Source of the DNA: Betaproteobacteria bacterium
GTDB taxonomy: Bacteria > Pseudomonadota > Gammaproteobacteria > Burkholderiales > SG8-39
Reading direction: 5' to 3'
NCBI GenBank assembly: GCA_029865405.1
Contig: JAOUGZ010000031.1
Location: 1 to 13,493 of the forward strand
Length of the DNA: 13,493 nt
Each line of letters starts with the position of its first letter. Positions within the stretch are counted from its first letter, which is position 1. The notes below the pieces were generated by a model that saw nothing but the letters and a program-made list of their open reading frames with translations, was not told the origin of the DNA and did no database searches. Of the stretch, positions 1 to 6,711 are shown piece by piece. A program made the translations under genes and the position numbers.

Positions 1-309
1 GGCTCGCGCCAGGGCCTCGAGGTGATCGATGCGGCCGGCTGCGCCAACCTGAAGCTGCAGTACGACATCTTCCACATGCAGATCGTCGAAGGCGACCTGG
101 CGAAGACCATCGAGCGCCTGCTGCCGAGGATCGGCCACATGCAGCTCGCCGACGTGCCCGACCGGCACGAGCCGGGCACCGGCGAGATCAATTTCGATTA
201 CCTGCTCGCGCACATCGACCGCCTGGGCTACCAGGGGTGGATGGGCTGCGAGTACATCCCCAAGGGCGACACGGTCGCGGGGCTGGCGTGGGCGAAGCGT
301 TACCTGTAG
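1..309 (+). CDS. hyi: hydroxypyruvate isomerase, 3' part (5' end outside window)
   Basis: The frame is open from base 1 to the TAG at 307-309, giving the last 102 residues of a TIM-barrel, xylose-isomerase-like protein. The conserved C-terminal motifs of hydroxypyruvate isomerase are visible: NLKLQYDIFHMQ (visible residues 16-27), GHMQLADVPDRHEPGTGEIN (from residue 45) and the GCEYIPKG segment with its glutamate at visible residue 84. In this family the Asp, His/Gln and Glu of these motifs belong to the metal and substrate site. The enzyme interconverts hydroxypyruvate and tartronate semialdehyde in the cytoplasm, on the glyoxylate carboligase route to glycerate. Its position directly before glcD fits use of glyoxylate made by glycolate oxidase. 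The start lies upstream of the window; the in-frame GTG at 22 is internal. The family is usually about 260 residues, so roughly 60% is missing only because of the window edge. Confidence 0.9.
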   Translation, partial: GSRQGLEVIDAAGCANLKLQYDIFHMQIVEGDLAKTIERLLPRIGHMQLADVPDRHEPGTGEINFDYLLAHIDRLGYQGWMGCEYIPKGDTVAGLAWAKRYL

Positions 310-1772
310 CGGCGCGCGAGCGCCAGCGCGCCGTGGCGCAGGCGCTGCGCGCCTTCCTGCCCGAGCGCGCCGTGCTGTGGCAGGAAGAGGACACGCGGCC
401 CTACGAATGCGACGGGCTCACCGCGTACCGCAAGGTGCCGATGGTGGTGGCGCTGCCGGAGACCGAGGCGCAGGTGCAGCAGGTGCTGCGCGCGTGCCAC
501 GCGCTGCAGGTGCCGGTGGTGCCGCGCGGCGCGGGCACCGGGCTCTCGGGCGGCGCGTTGCCGCCGGGGGACGGCGTGCTGCTCTCGCTCGCCAAGTTCA
601 TGCGCATCGTGCGTCTCGACCCGGTGGCGCGCATCGCCGTCGTGCAGCCGGGGGTGAGGAACCTCGCCATCTCGGACGCCGCGGCGCCCTTCGGCCTGTA
701 CTACGCGCCCGATCCCTCGAGCCAGATCGCCTGCAGCATCGGCGGCAATGTCGCCGAGAATTCCGGCGGCGTGCACTGCCTGAAGTACGGGCTCACGGTG
801 CACAACGTGCTGCGCGTGCGCGGGTTTGCGGCGGATGGCGAGCCGCTCGATTTCGGCTCCGAGGCGCTCGACGCCCCGGGCTTCGATCTGCTCGCGCTGA
901 TCGTCGGCTCGGAGGGCATGCTCGCGGTCGCCACCGAGATCACGGTGAAGCTGCTGCCCAAGCCGCCGGCGGCGCGTGTCGTCATGGCATCCTTCGACGA
1001 CCTGCACAAGGCGGGCGACGCGGTGGCGGCGGTGATCGCGGCCGGCATCATCCCCGCCGGACTCGAGATGATGGACCGGCCGGCGACGCGCGCGGTCGAA
1101 GAGTTCGTCGGCGCCGGCTACGACCTCGAGGCGGCGGCGATCCTGCTGTGCGAAGCCGACGGCCTGCCCGAAGAAGTCGAGGACGAGATCGCGAAGGTGA
1201 AGGAGGTGCTGACGCGCGCCGGCGCCACGCGGCTCACGGAGTCGCGCGACGAGGCCGAGCGGCTGCGCTTCTGGTCCGGACGCAAGGCGGCGTTTCCCGC
1301 CATGGGCCGCATCTCGCCCGACTACTATTGCATGGACGGCACCATCCCGCGAAAGCGCCTGGGCGAGGTGCTCGGCTTCATCGGCGAGATGGAAAAGAAG
1401 TACGGCCTGCGCTGCCCGAACGTGTTCCACGCCGGCGACGGCAACCTGCACCCGCTGATCCTGTTCGACGCCAACGACGCCGGCGAGCTCAAGCGCACCG
1501 AGGCGTTCGCGGCCGAAGTGCTGGAGAAATGCATCGCCGTGGGCGGCACCATCACCGGCGAGCACGGCGTGGGCGTGGAGAAGATCAACGAGATGTGCGT
1601 GCAGTTCGGCAGCGCGGAGCTGGAGCTGTTCCACGCCGTGAAGCGCGCCTACGACCCGACCGGAATGCTCAATCCCGGCAAGGCGGTGCCGACGCTCGCG
1701 CGCTGCGCGGAATTCAGCCGCGGCCACGTGCACGGGGGCGAGCTGCGGCACGCGCAGCTGCCGCGCTTCTGA
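288..1772 (+). CDS. glcD: glycolate oxidase FAD-binding subunit GlcD
   Basis: This is the FAD-linked catalytic subunit of membrane-associated glycolate oxidase (glycolate to glyoxylate, electrons to the respiratory chain), acting with GlcE and GlcF. Numbered from the GTG at 288, the 494-residue product has the PP-loop FAD motif PRGAGTGLSGG (79-89), the APDPSSQIACSIGGNVAEN stretch of the FAD domain, HAGDGNLHP (381-389) and GEHGVG with His426 near the flavin. It matches remembered E. coli GlcD (499 aa) almost throughout, including the C-terminal NPGK and RCAEF segments. The start is uncertain. GTG at 237 would add 17 unconserved residues, while GTG at 333 would start later than the E. coli protein. 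GTG 288 gives the closest length and has a weak GGGG stretch about 7 nt upstream. With that start the gene overlaps hyi by 22 bp. Its stop is joined to the glcE start as TGATG. Confidence 0.93.
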   Translation: MGEALPVAARERQRAVAQALRAFLPERAVLWQEEDTRPYECDGLTAYRKVPMVVALPETEAQVQQVLRACHALQVPVVPRGAGTGLSGGALPPGDGVLLSLAKFMRIVRLDPVARIAVVQPGVRNLAISDAAAPFGLYYAPDPSSQIACSIGGNVAENSGGVHCLKYGLTVHNVLRVRGFAADGEPLDFGSEALDAPGFDLLALIVGSEGMLAVATEITVKLLPKPPAARVVMASFDDLHKAGDAVAAVIAAGIIPAGLEMMDRPATRAVEEFVGAGYDLEAAAILLCEADGLPEEVEDEIAKVKEVLTRAGATRLTESRDEAERLRFWSGRKAAFPAMGRISPDYYCMDGTIPRKRLGEVLGFIGEMEKKYGLRCPNVFHAGDGNLHPLILFDANDAGELKRTEAFAAEVLEKCIAVGGTITGEHGVGVEKINEMCVQFGSAELELFHAVKRAYDPTGMLNPGKAVPTLARCAEFSRGHVHGGELRHAQLPRF

Positions 1773-2827
1773 TGTCGGCGGAGCTGCGCGAGCGCATCCG
1801 GGACGCGGCGGCGCGCGGCGCGCGCCTGCAGCTGCGCGGCGGCGGCAGCAAGGACTTCTACGGCTGCGCGCCGTGCGGCGAGGTCCTCGACACGCGATCG
1901 CACGCCGGCATCGTCGACTACGAGCCGACCGAGCTGGTGGTGACGGCGCGCTGCGGCACGCCCCTTGACGAGCTCGAGGGCGCGCTCGCCGCCGAGGGGC
2001 AGATGCTCGCCTTCGAGCCGCCGCACTTCGGCGCCCATGCGACCCTGGGCGGCTGCGTCGCGGCCGGGCTGTCGGGCCCGCGCCGGGCGGCCGCCGGCGC
2101 GCTGCGCGACTTTGTGCTCGGCACGCGCCTCATCGACGGGCGCGCGCGCGAGCTCGCGTTCGGCGGGCGCGTGATGAAGAACGTGGCCGGCTACGATGTG
2201 TCGCGCCTGCTCGCGGGCTCGCTCGGCACGCTCGGCCTGATCCTGGAGGTGTCCCTCAAGGTGCTGCCGCGGCCGGCCGCGGAGCGTACGCTGCGGCTCG
2301 AGTTGCCCCAGGACAAGGCGCTGGAATCGCTCAACCGCTGGGCCGGCACGCCGCTGCCGGTATCGGCGAGCGCCTGGCGCGACGGCGAGCTTTGCGTGCG
2401 CCTCTCGGGCGCGGAACGCGCGGTGCAGGCGGCGGCGCAAAAGCTGGGAGGCGAAGCGCTCGCGGCCGAGGATGCCGCGCACTTCTGGTCGGGCATGCGC
2501 GAGCAGACCGATGCCTGGTTCGCGGGCGAGGCGCCGCTGTGGCGCCTTTCGGTGCCCTCGGCCGCCGCGCCGCTCGCGCTCCCCGGCGCGCCGCTGATCG
2601 AGTGGGGCGGCGCGCTGCGCTGGCTGCGCGCCGGCGCGCACGCCAGCGCGGTGCGCGACGCCGCGGCGCGCGCCGGCGGGCACGCGACGCTGTTTCGCGG
2701 CGGCGACAAGACGGAAGGCGTGTTCGCGCCGCTCGCGCCGGCGCTCGCGCGCCTGCACCGCGAGCTGAAGGCCGCCTTCGATCCGGCCGGCGTGTTCAAT
2801 CCCGGACGCCTGTACCCGGAGTTCTAG
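1772..2827 (+). CDS. glcE: glycolate oxidase FAD-binding subunit GlcE
   Basis: This is the second flavin-domain subunit of glycolate oxidase. The ATG shares its A with the glcD TGA (TGATG, 1770-1774) and has no Shine-Dalgarno sequence, so translation probably depends on coupling to glcD. The 351-residue product matches the length of E. coli GlcE (about 350). It shows an N-terminal FAD-binding fold (LRGGGSKDFYG near residue 23; PPHFGAHATLGGCVAAGLSG around 87-106) and the diagnostic segment MKNVAGYDVSRLLAGSLGTL (135-154) followed by VSLKVLPRP. The C-terminus keeps the FDPAGVFNPGRLYPEF ending typical of this oxidase family. Its TAG at 2825-2827 overlaps the stop codon of the convergent minus-strand gene in one CTAG. 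The gene is separated from glcF by that opposite-strand gene, which is unusual for glcDEF. Confidence 0.92.
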   Translation: MSAELRERIRDAAARGARLQLRGGGSKDFYGCAPCGEVLDTRSHAGIVDYEPTELVVTARCGTPLDELEGALAAEGQMLAFEPPHFGAHATLGGCVAAGLSGPRRAAAGALRDFVLGTRLIDGRARELAFGGRVMKNVAGYDVSRLLAGSLGTLGLILEVSLKVLPRPAAERTLRLELPQDKALESLNRWAGTPLPVSASAWRDGELCVRLSGAERAVQAAAQKLGGEALAAEDAAHFWSGMREQTDAWFAGEAPLWRLSVPSAAAPLALPGAPLIEWGGALRWLRAGAHASAVRDAAARAGGHATLFRGGDKTEGVFAPLAPALARLHRELKAAFDPAGVFNPGRLYPEF

Positions 2828-3441
2828 GCCTTGGGCACCTTCTTTTCCTGCTCCTTCATGTTGGCGCGCACGAAGTCCGCGTACTGCGACTGCGGATACT
2901 TGGCGAGGAGCGTGGCGTACAGCTTGAGCGCGTTTTGCGCCTGCCCCGCGTCGCCGGCGCGCACCGCGACTTCGACCAAGCGCTTTTGCGCGCCCGCCGC
3001 ATCGCCGGCGAGCGCAGCGCCGGCGTGCAGCGCCCAGGCCGCCTCCAGATACGTGCCCTGCGAGAGCAGGGCGCGGCCGAGTCCTTCCCAGGCCGCCGGC
3101 TCGAGCGTGAGCCGGGTGCGCTCGGCGACCACAGCCAGAAACGCCTTCGCCGCATCGGCGCCGCGGCCGGCGGCCAGCGCAGCGCGGATCGCGTCGCCCG
3201 CGGCGGCGATCGGGTCGGCGGGCGGCGCCGCAGCAGGGGTGGCGGCAGCCGCGGGCGCCGGCGCTGCCGTCGCTGCTGGCTTCGCGGCCTGCGGCTTCGC
3301 GCGCAGCATCTCGGCGAGGAACTGCGCCTCGCGCTCGCCCTCGACGACCTTGCGCTCGTTGTACTTGCGCACCACGTTGACCACCCACGCCACGACGCCG
3401 GCGAGTACGGCGAGGGCGGCGAGGACGATGACCGTCTGCAT
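2824..3441 (-). CDS. membrane-anchored TPR-like protein of unknown function
   Basis: I do not recognise this as a named protein. The 205-residue product begins with a hydrophobic helix (about residues 3-24) followed by RKYNERK, consistent with a single inner-membrane anchor. Next come a charged segment (25-49), an Ala/Pro-rich linker (50-76) and a helical C-terminal half. Two stretches there look like tetratricopeptide repeats: W118..LG.AL...G.Y.EAA.AL (118-147) and about 152-186, ending in LLAKYPQSQYADF. TPR domains usually mediate protein contacts. The gene lies antisense between glcE and glcF, with no intergenic base on the glcE side and 23 bp on the glcF side. The start is the ATG at 3441-3439; no Shine-Dalgarno sequence precedes it, but TATACT lies 6 nt upstream, suggesting a leaderless mRNA. 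A role in glycolate oxidase assembly is possible from position only. The overlapping + strand frame lacks comparable structure. Confidence 0.75.
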   Translation of the reverse strand: MQTVIVLAALAVLAGVVAWVVNVVRKYNERKVVEGEREAQFLAEMLRAKPQAAKPAATAAPAPAAAATPAAAPPADPIAAAGDAIRAALAAGRGADAAKAFLAVVAERTRLTLEPAAWEGLGRALLSQGTYLEAAWALHAGAALAGDAAGAQKRLVEVAVRAGDAGQAQNALKLYATLLAKYPQSQYADFVRANMKEQEKKVPKA

Positions 3442-3455
3442 GGATCGAGTATAGC
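3428..3455 (+). promoter_or_regulatory. candidate promoter of glcF
   Basis: ATGACC (3428-3433, four matches to TTGACA), a 16-bp spacer and TATAGC (3450-3455, four matches to TATAAT) together resemble a weak sigma-70 promoter. Initiation about 7 nt beyond the -10 would fall just before the glcF ATG at 3465, giving at most a few leader bases. The -35 lies inside the 5' end of the minus-strand gene, so the two promoters would compete physically. This is read by eye and remains tentative. Confidence 0.3.
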
Positions 3456-3472
3456 GGCCCGTCGATGCAGAC
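3434..3472. repeat. inverted repeat spanning the divergent start codons
   Basis: GTCTGCAT (3434-3441) and ATGCAGAC (3465-3472) are perfect 8-bp inverted copies. Allowing a 2-nt bulge, the symmetry continues inward through ATCGA (3444-3448) and TCGAT (3462-3466). The arms contain both start codons, which is why both proteins begin Met-Gln-Thr. The dyad surrounds the overlapping -10 boxes and could be an operator, or could reflect chance similarity of the two start regions. Confidence 0.5.
3448..3453 (-). promoter_or_regulatory. -10-like box of the TPR-like gene (leaderless)
   Basis: Read on the minus strand this is TATACT, five of six matches to the sigma-70 -10 consensus. It ends 6 nt before the ATG at 3441-3439, so transcription would be expected to begin at or next to the A of the start codon. 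There is no Shine-Dalgarno sequence, which fits a leaderless message. No convincing -35 element was identified. It overlaps the + strand TATAGC box for glcF. Confidence 0.45.
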
Positions 3473-4670
3473 CGAACTGGCCGATTTCATCCGCGACACG
3501 CCCGAGGGGCGGGAGGCCGACGCCATCCTGCGCAAGTGCGTGCATTGCGGCTTTTGCACCGCCACCTGCCCGACCTACCAGCTGCTCGGCGACGAGCTCG
3601 ACGGGCCGCGCGGCCGCATCTACCTCGTGAAGCAGGTGCTCGAGGGCGCGGCGCCCACGGCGCGCACGCAGCTGCACCTGGACCGCTGCCTCACCTGCCG
3701 CTCGTGCGAGAGCACCTGCCCGTCGGGCGTGCAGTACGGACGCCTGGCCGACATCGGCCGCGGCATCGTCGAGGCACGCGTGCCGAGATCGCCCTGGCAG
3801 CGCGCCCAGCGCGCCGCGCTCGCGTTCGCGCTGCCGCGGCCGCGGCTGTTCGCCGCGCTCCTCGGCCTGGGGCGCATGTTCCGCTTCCTCTTCCCGCGCC
3901 TGGTGCCCGCGCCCGCTGCGCCGGCCGGCGCCTGGCCCGCGCCGCGCCACGCGCGCCGCATGCTCGCGCTCGCCGGCTGCGTGCAGCCGGCGCTCGCGCC
4001 GCGCATCAACGCCGCCGCGGCACGCGTGCTGGACCGGTGCGGCGTTTCGCTGATCGAAGCGCCGGGCGCCGGCTGCTGCGGGGCGCTGCGCTTTCACCTC
4101 AACGACCAGGAGGCGGGCCGCGCCGACATGCGCGCGCTGATCGACGCCTGGTGGCCCTTCGTGGAACGCGGCGAGGTGCAGGCCATCGTCGTCACCGCGA
4201 GCGGCTGCGGCTCGACCGTGAAGGAATACGGCCACCTGCTCGCGCACGACCCCGCGTACCGCGACAAGGCCGCGCGCATCGCCGCGCTCGCCCGCGACCC
4301 GAGCGAAGTGATCCCGCTCGAGTCGATTCCCGAACGGTCCGGCCTCGCCCGCATCGCGTTCCATTCGCCGTGTTCGCTGCAGCACGGCCAGCAGCTGCGC
4401 GGCACGACCGAGGCGCTCCTCGCGCGCGCGGGGTTCGAGCTCGCGCCGGTGCCGGATGCGCACCTGTGCTGCGGCTCGGCCGGCACGTACTCGATACTGC
4501 AGCCGGCGCTGTCGCGGGAACTGCGCGGCCGCAAGCTCGCGGCCCTGCAGAGCGGGCTGCCGGTGGGCATCGTGACCGCGAATGTGGGCTGCCTCGTGCA
4601 CCTGCAGGGCGGCGCGGGCGTGCCGGTCGCGCACTGGGTCGAACTGCTCGACGAGGCCTGGCAGGGTTAG
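3465..4670 (+). CDS. glcF: glycolate oxidase iron-sulfur subunit GlcF
   Basis: This is the electron-transfer subunit that passes electrons from the GlcD/GlcE flavins towards the quinone pool. The 401-residue product is close to E. coli GlcF (407). Two ferredoxin-type [4Fe-4S] motifs are intact: C25-x2-C28-x2-C31-x3-C35-P and C75-x2-C78-x2-C81-x3-C85-P. Two cysteine-rich CCG domains follow: LAGC near 168, then GAGCCG with C204/C205, and HSPCSLQHG near 304, then CCGSAGTYS with C335/C336. These bind further clusters or contact the partner subunit in this family. The ATG at 3465 has no Shine-Dalgarno sequence and lies 9 nt after a TATAGC box. The gene therefore probably has its own start signal, although it may also be reached by read-through from glcDE across the antisense gene. 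The molybdopterin oxidoreductase gene begins 10 bp downstream. Confidence 0.93.
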   Translation: MQTELADFIRDTPEGREADAILRKCVHCGFCTATCPTYQLLGDELDGPRGRIYLVKQVLEGAAPTARTQLHLDRCLTCRSCESTCPSGVQYGRLADIGRGIVEARVPRSPWQRAQRAALAFALPRPRLFAALLGLGRMFRFLFPRLVPAPAAPAGAWPAPRHARRMLALAGCVQPALAPRINAAAARVLDRCGVSLIEAPGAGCCGALRFHLNDQEAGRADMRALIDAWWPFVERGEVQAIVVTASGCGSTVKEYGHLLAHDPAYRDKAARIAALARDPSEVIPLESIPERSGLARIAFHSPCSLQHGQQLRGTTEALLARAGFELAPVPDAHLCCGSAGTYSILQPALSRELRGRKLAALQSGLPVGIVTANVGCLVHLQGGAGVPVAHWVELLDEAWQG

Positions 4671-4673
4671 TAT
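4668..4673 (+). promoter_or_regulatory. -10-like box before the molybdopterin oxidoreductase gene
   Basis: TAGTAT matches four of six -10 consensus positions, overlaps the glcF stop codon and is followed by 7 nt and then the ATG at 4681. No Shine-Dalgarno sequence is present in the 10-bp gap and no good -35 was found. It may drive a leaderless message, but co-transcription with glcF is equally possible. Confidence 0.25.
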
Positions 4674-4680
4674 TTCGCCC

Positions 4681-6711
4681 ATGCTCGTCCGCGCTGCCTG
4701 TCCGCACGACTGCCCCGACACCTGCGGCATGCTGGTGACCGTGGAGGACGGCGTCGCCGTGAAGATACAGGGCGATCCGTCGATGCCCTTCACGCAGGGT
4801 ACGCTGTGCACCAAGGTCGCGCACTATCTCGAGCGCACCTACGCGCCCGAGCGGCTCCTGCACCCGCTGAAGCGCGTCGGCCCCAAGGGCAGCGGCCGCT
4901 TCGAGCGCATCTCCTGGGACGTCGCGCTCGACGAGATCGCCGCGCGCCTGAAGGCGCTCGCGGCCGAGGACGCGCAGACCATCCTGCCGCTCAGCTACGC
5001 CGGCACCATGGGCATGGTGCAGTACAGCTCCATGGACCGGCGCTTCTTCCATCGGCTCGGGGCCTCGATCCTCGATCGCACGCTGTGCTCCTCGGCCGGC
5101 AAGGCCGGCATCAAGGCGACGCTCGGCGGCTCCGTGGGCATGGATCCCGAGCGCTTCGACGAGGCGCAGCTGATCCTGCTTTGGGGCGCGAACCCGGTGG
5201 TGTCGAACCTGCACCTGTGGTCGCGCGTGCAGGAAGCCAAGCGCCGCGGCGCCCGGGTGGTGGCGATCGACCCCTACAGGAGCCTGTCGGCGGAAAAATG
5301 CACGCAGCACGTGGCGCTGCTGCCCGGTACCGACGGTGCGCTCGCGCTCGCCATGATGCATGTGCTGATCGCCGGGGACCTGCTCGATCGCGACTACATC
5401 GCGCGCCACACACTGGGGTTCGATGCGCTTGCCGAACGCGCGCGACGGTACACGCCGCAATGGGCGGCGGGCGTGTGCGGCCTGGCCGAGGACGTGATCG
5501 TAGAGCTCGCGCGCGCCTACGGCACCACGAAGCCGGCGGCGATTCGCCTCAACTACGGCATGCAGCGCCACGCCGGCGGCGGCATCGCGGCGCGCACCAT
5601 CGCCTGCCTGCCGGCGCTGACGGGCGCCTGGCGCGACGTCGCGGGCGGCATCGTCCTCACCACGGCGGACTTCTACGGCTTCGACCACGCTGCGCTCGAG
5701 CGCCCGGACTTGCTGGCGGGGCGCAAGCCGCGCGTCGTCAATCATGCTGCGATCGGCGACGCCCTCACGACGGCCGTGCCGCCGGTGAAGGCGGTGATCG
5801 TCTACAACAACAACCCCGTCGCCGTGTGCCCGGAGTCGGACAAGGTGCTGGCGGGCTTTCGCCGCGAGGACCTGTACTGCGTGGTCATGGACTCGTTCAT
5901 GACCGATACCGCGGACTACGCCGACCTCGTGCTGCCCGCGACGACGCAGCTCGAGCATTACGACGTGCACAAGTCCTACGGCCACCTGTACGCGGTGGCC
6001 AACAACCCGGCGATCGCCACAGTGGGCGAGTCGCTGCCGAACTCGGAGGTATTCCGGCGCCTCGCCGCGCGCATGGGCTTCGACGAGCCGTGCTTCCGCG
6101 ATTCCGACGAGGACATCTGCCGCACGGCGCTCGCCTCGTCGCAGCCGCGCATGCGCGGCATCGACTGGGACGAGATGAAGAAGAGCGGCTGGCAGCGCCT
6201 CGATGTCCCCGCGCGCTTCGCGCCGTTCGCCGAGGGCGGCTTTCCCACGCCCTCGGGCAAGTGCGAGTTCTACAGCGCGGCGCTGGAGCAGCAGGGACTC
6301 GACCCGCTGCCGTTCTACAACCCGCCGGCGGAAGGCGCCGCGGCGGGCGAGCTGCAGTTCATCTCGCCGCCGGCGCGCAATTTCCTCAATTCGAGCTTCG
6401 CGCACCTGAAGCGCTTCCGCGACCTGGAGGGCGAGCCGCGCCTGGAGATGCACGCTGCGGATGCCGCGGCGCGCGGCATCCGCGACGGCGATACCGTGCG
6501 CGTCTTCAATGCGCGCGGCAGCCTGCGGCTGCGCGCGCACGTCAATGACCGGCCGCGCCCGGGCGTGGTGGTGGCGCCTTCGGTGTGGTGGAAGAAGCAT
6601 TCGCCGGATCGCGGCAACGCCAACAACCTCACCGCGCAGCGCGTCGCCGACCTGGGCGGCGGCGCCACGTTCTACGATTGCCGGGTGCAAGTTGAGCGCG
6701 TCGCCGCCTGA
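4681..6711 (+). CDS. molybdopterin oxidoreductase, DMSO reductase superfamily (BisC/FdhF-like), substrate unknown
   Basis: The 676-residue product has the layout of a Mo/W-bis-MGD oxidoreductase catalytic subunit. An N-terminal [4Fe-4S] site uses C7, C11, C15 and C43 (CPHDCPDTCGM and GTLCTK). The catalytic domains follow, and a molybdopterin-dinucleotide-binding domain occupies about 558-672. Cys136, in LCSSAGKAG, sits where the NapA-type Mo-ligating Cys lies, so Cys is the likely metal ligand. IDPYRS, YNNNPVAVCP, MTDTADYADLVLPATTQLEH and PTPSGKCEF are typical of the family. There is no twin-arginine or other signal peptide, so it should be cytoplasmic. No electron-transfer or membrane-anchor partner lies nearby. 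The ATG at 4681 was chosen because the cluster motif begins immediately after it; upstream in-frame codons fall inside glcF. The family includes formate dehydrogenases, but the substrate cannot be read here. The gene follows glcF by 10 bp, so it may join glycolate metabolism. Confidence 0.85.
   Translation: MLVRAACPHDCPDTCGMLVTVEDGVAVKIQGDPSMPFTQGTLCTKVAHYLERTYAPERLLHPLKRVGPKGSGRFERISWDVALDEIAARLKALAAEDAQTILPLSYAGTMGMVQYSSMDRRFFHRLGASILDRTLCSSAGKAGIKATLGGSVGMDPERFDEAQLILLWGANPVVSNLHLWSRVQEAKRRGARVVAIDPYRSLSAEKCTQHVALLPGTDGALALAMMHVLIAGDLLDRDYIARHTLGFDALAERARRYTPQWAAGVCGLAEDVIVELARAYGTTKPAAIRLNYGMQRHAGGGIAARTIACLPALTGAWRDVAGGIVLTTADFYGFDHAALERPDLLAGRKPRVVNHAAIGDALTTAVPPVKAVIVYNNNPVAVCPESDKVLAGFRREDLYCVVMDSFMTDTADYADLVLPATTQLEHYDVHKSYGHLYAVANNPAIATVGESLPNSEVFRRLAARMGFDEPCFRDSDEDICRTALASSQPRMRGIDWDEMKKSGWQRLDVPARFAPFAEGGFPTPSGKCEFYSAALEQQGLDPLPFYNPPAEGAAAGELQFISPPARNFLNSSFAHLKRFRDLEGEPRLEMHAADAAARGIRDGDTVRVFNARGSLRLRAHVNDRPRPGVVVAPSVWWKKHSPDRGNANNLTAQRVADLGGGATFYDCRVQVERVAA

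Noticed and set aside
300..1751. Long minus-strand open frame of 483 codons opposite glcD
   Set aside because: His/Arg/Ala-rich composition without domains, lying over a clearly conserved gene; long antisense frames are expected at this GC content.
2831..3454. Plus-strand open frame of 207 codons between glcE and glcF
   Set aside because: Product is Ala/Ser/Arg-rich without structure, whereas the opposite strand gives a membrane helix plus TPR-like repeats and a -10-like box before its ATG. It would also remove the odd strand switch, so this choice deserves a codon-usage check.
4681..6711. Assignment as formate dehydrogenase FdhF
   Set aside because: There is Cys rather than selenocysteine at the probable metal-ligand position, and no FdhF-specific context or partner subunits; only the superfamily can be supported.
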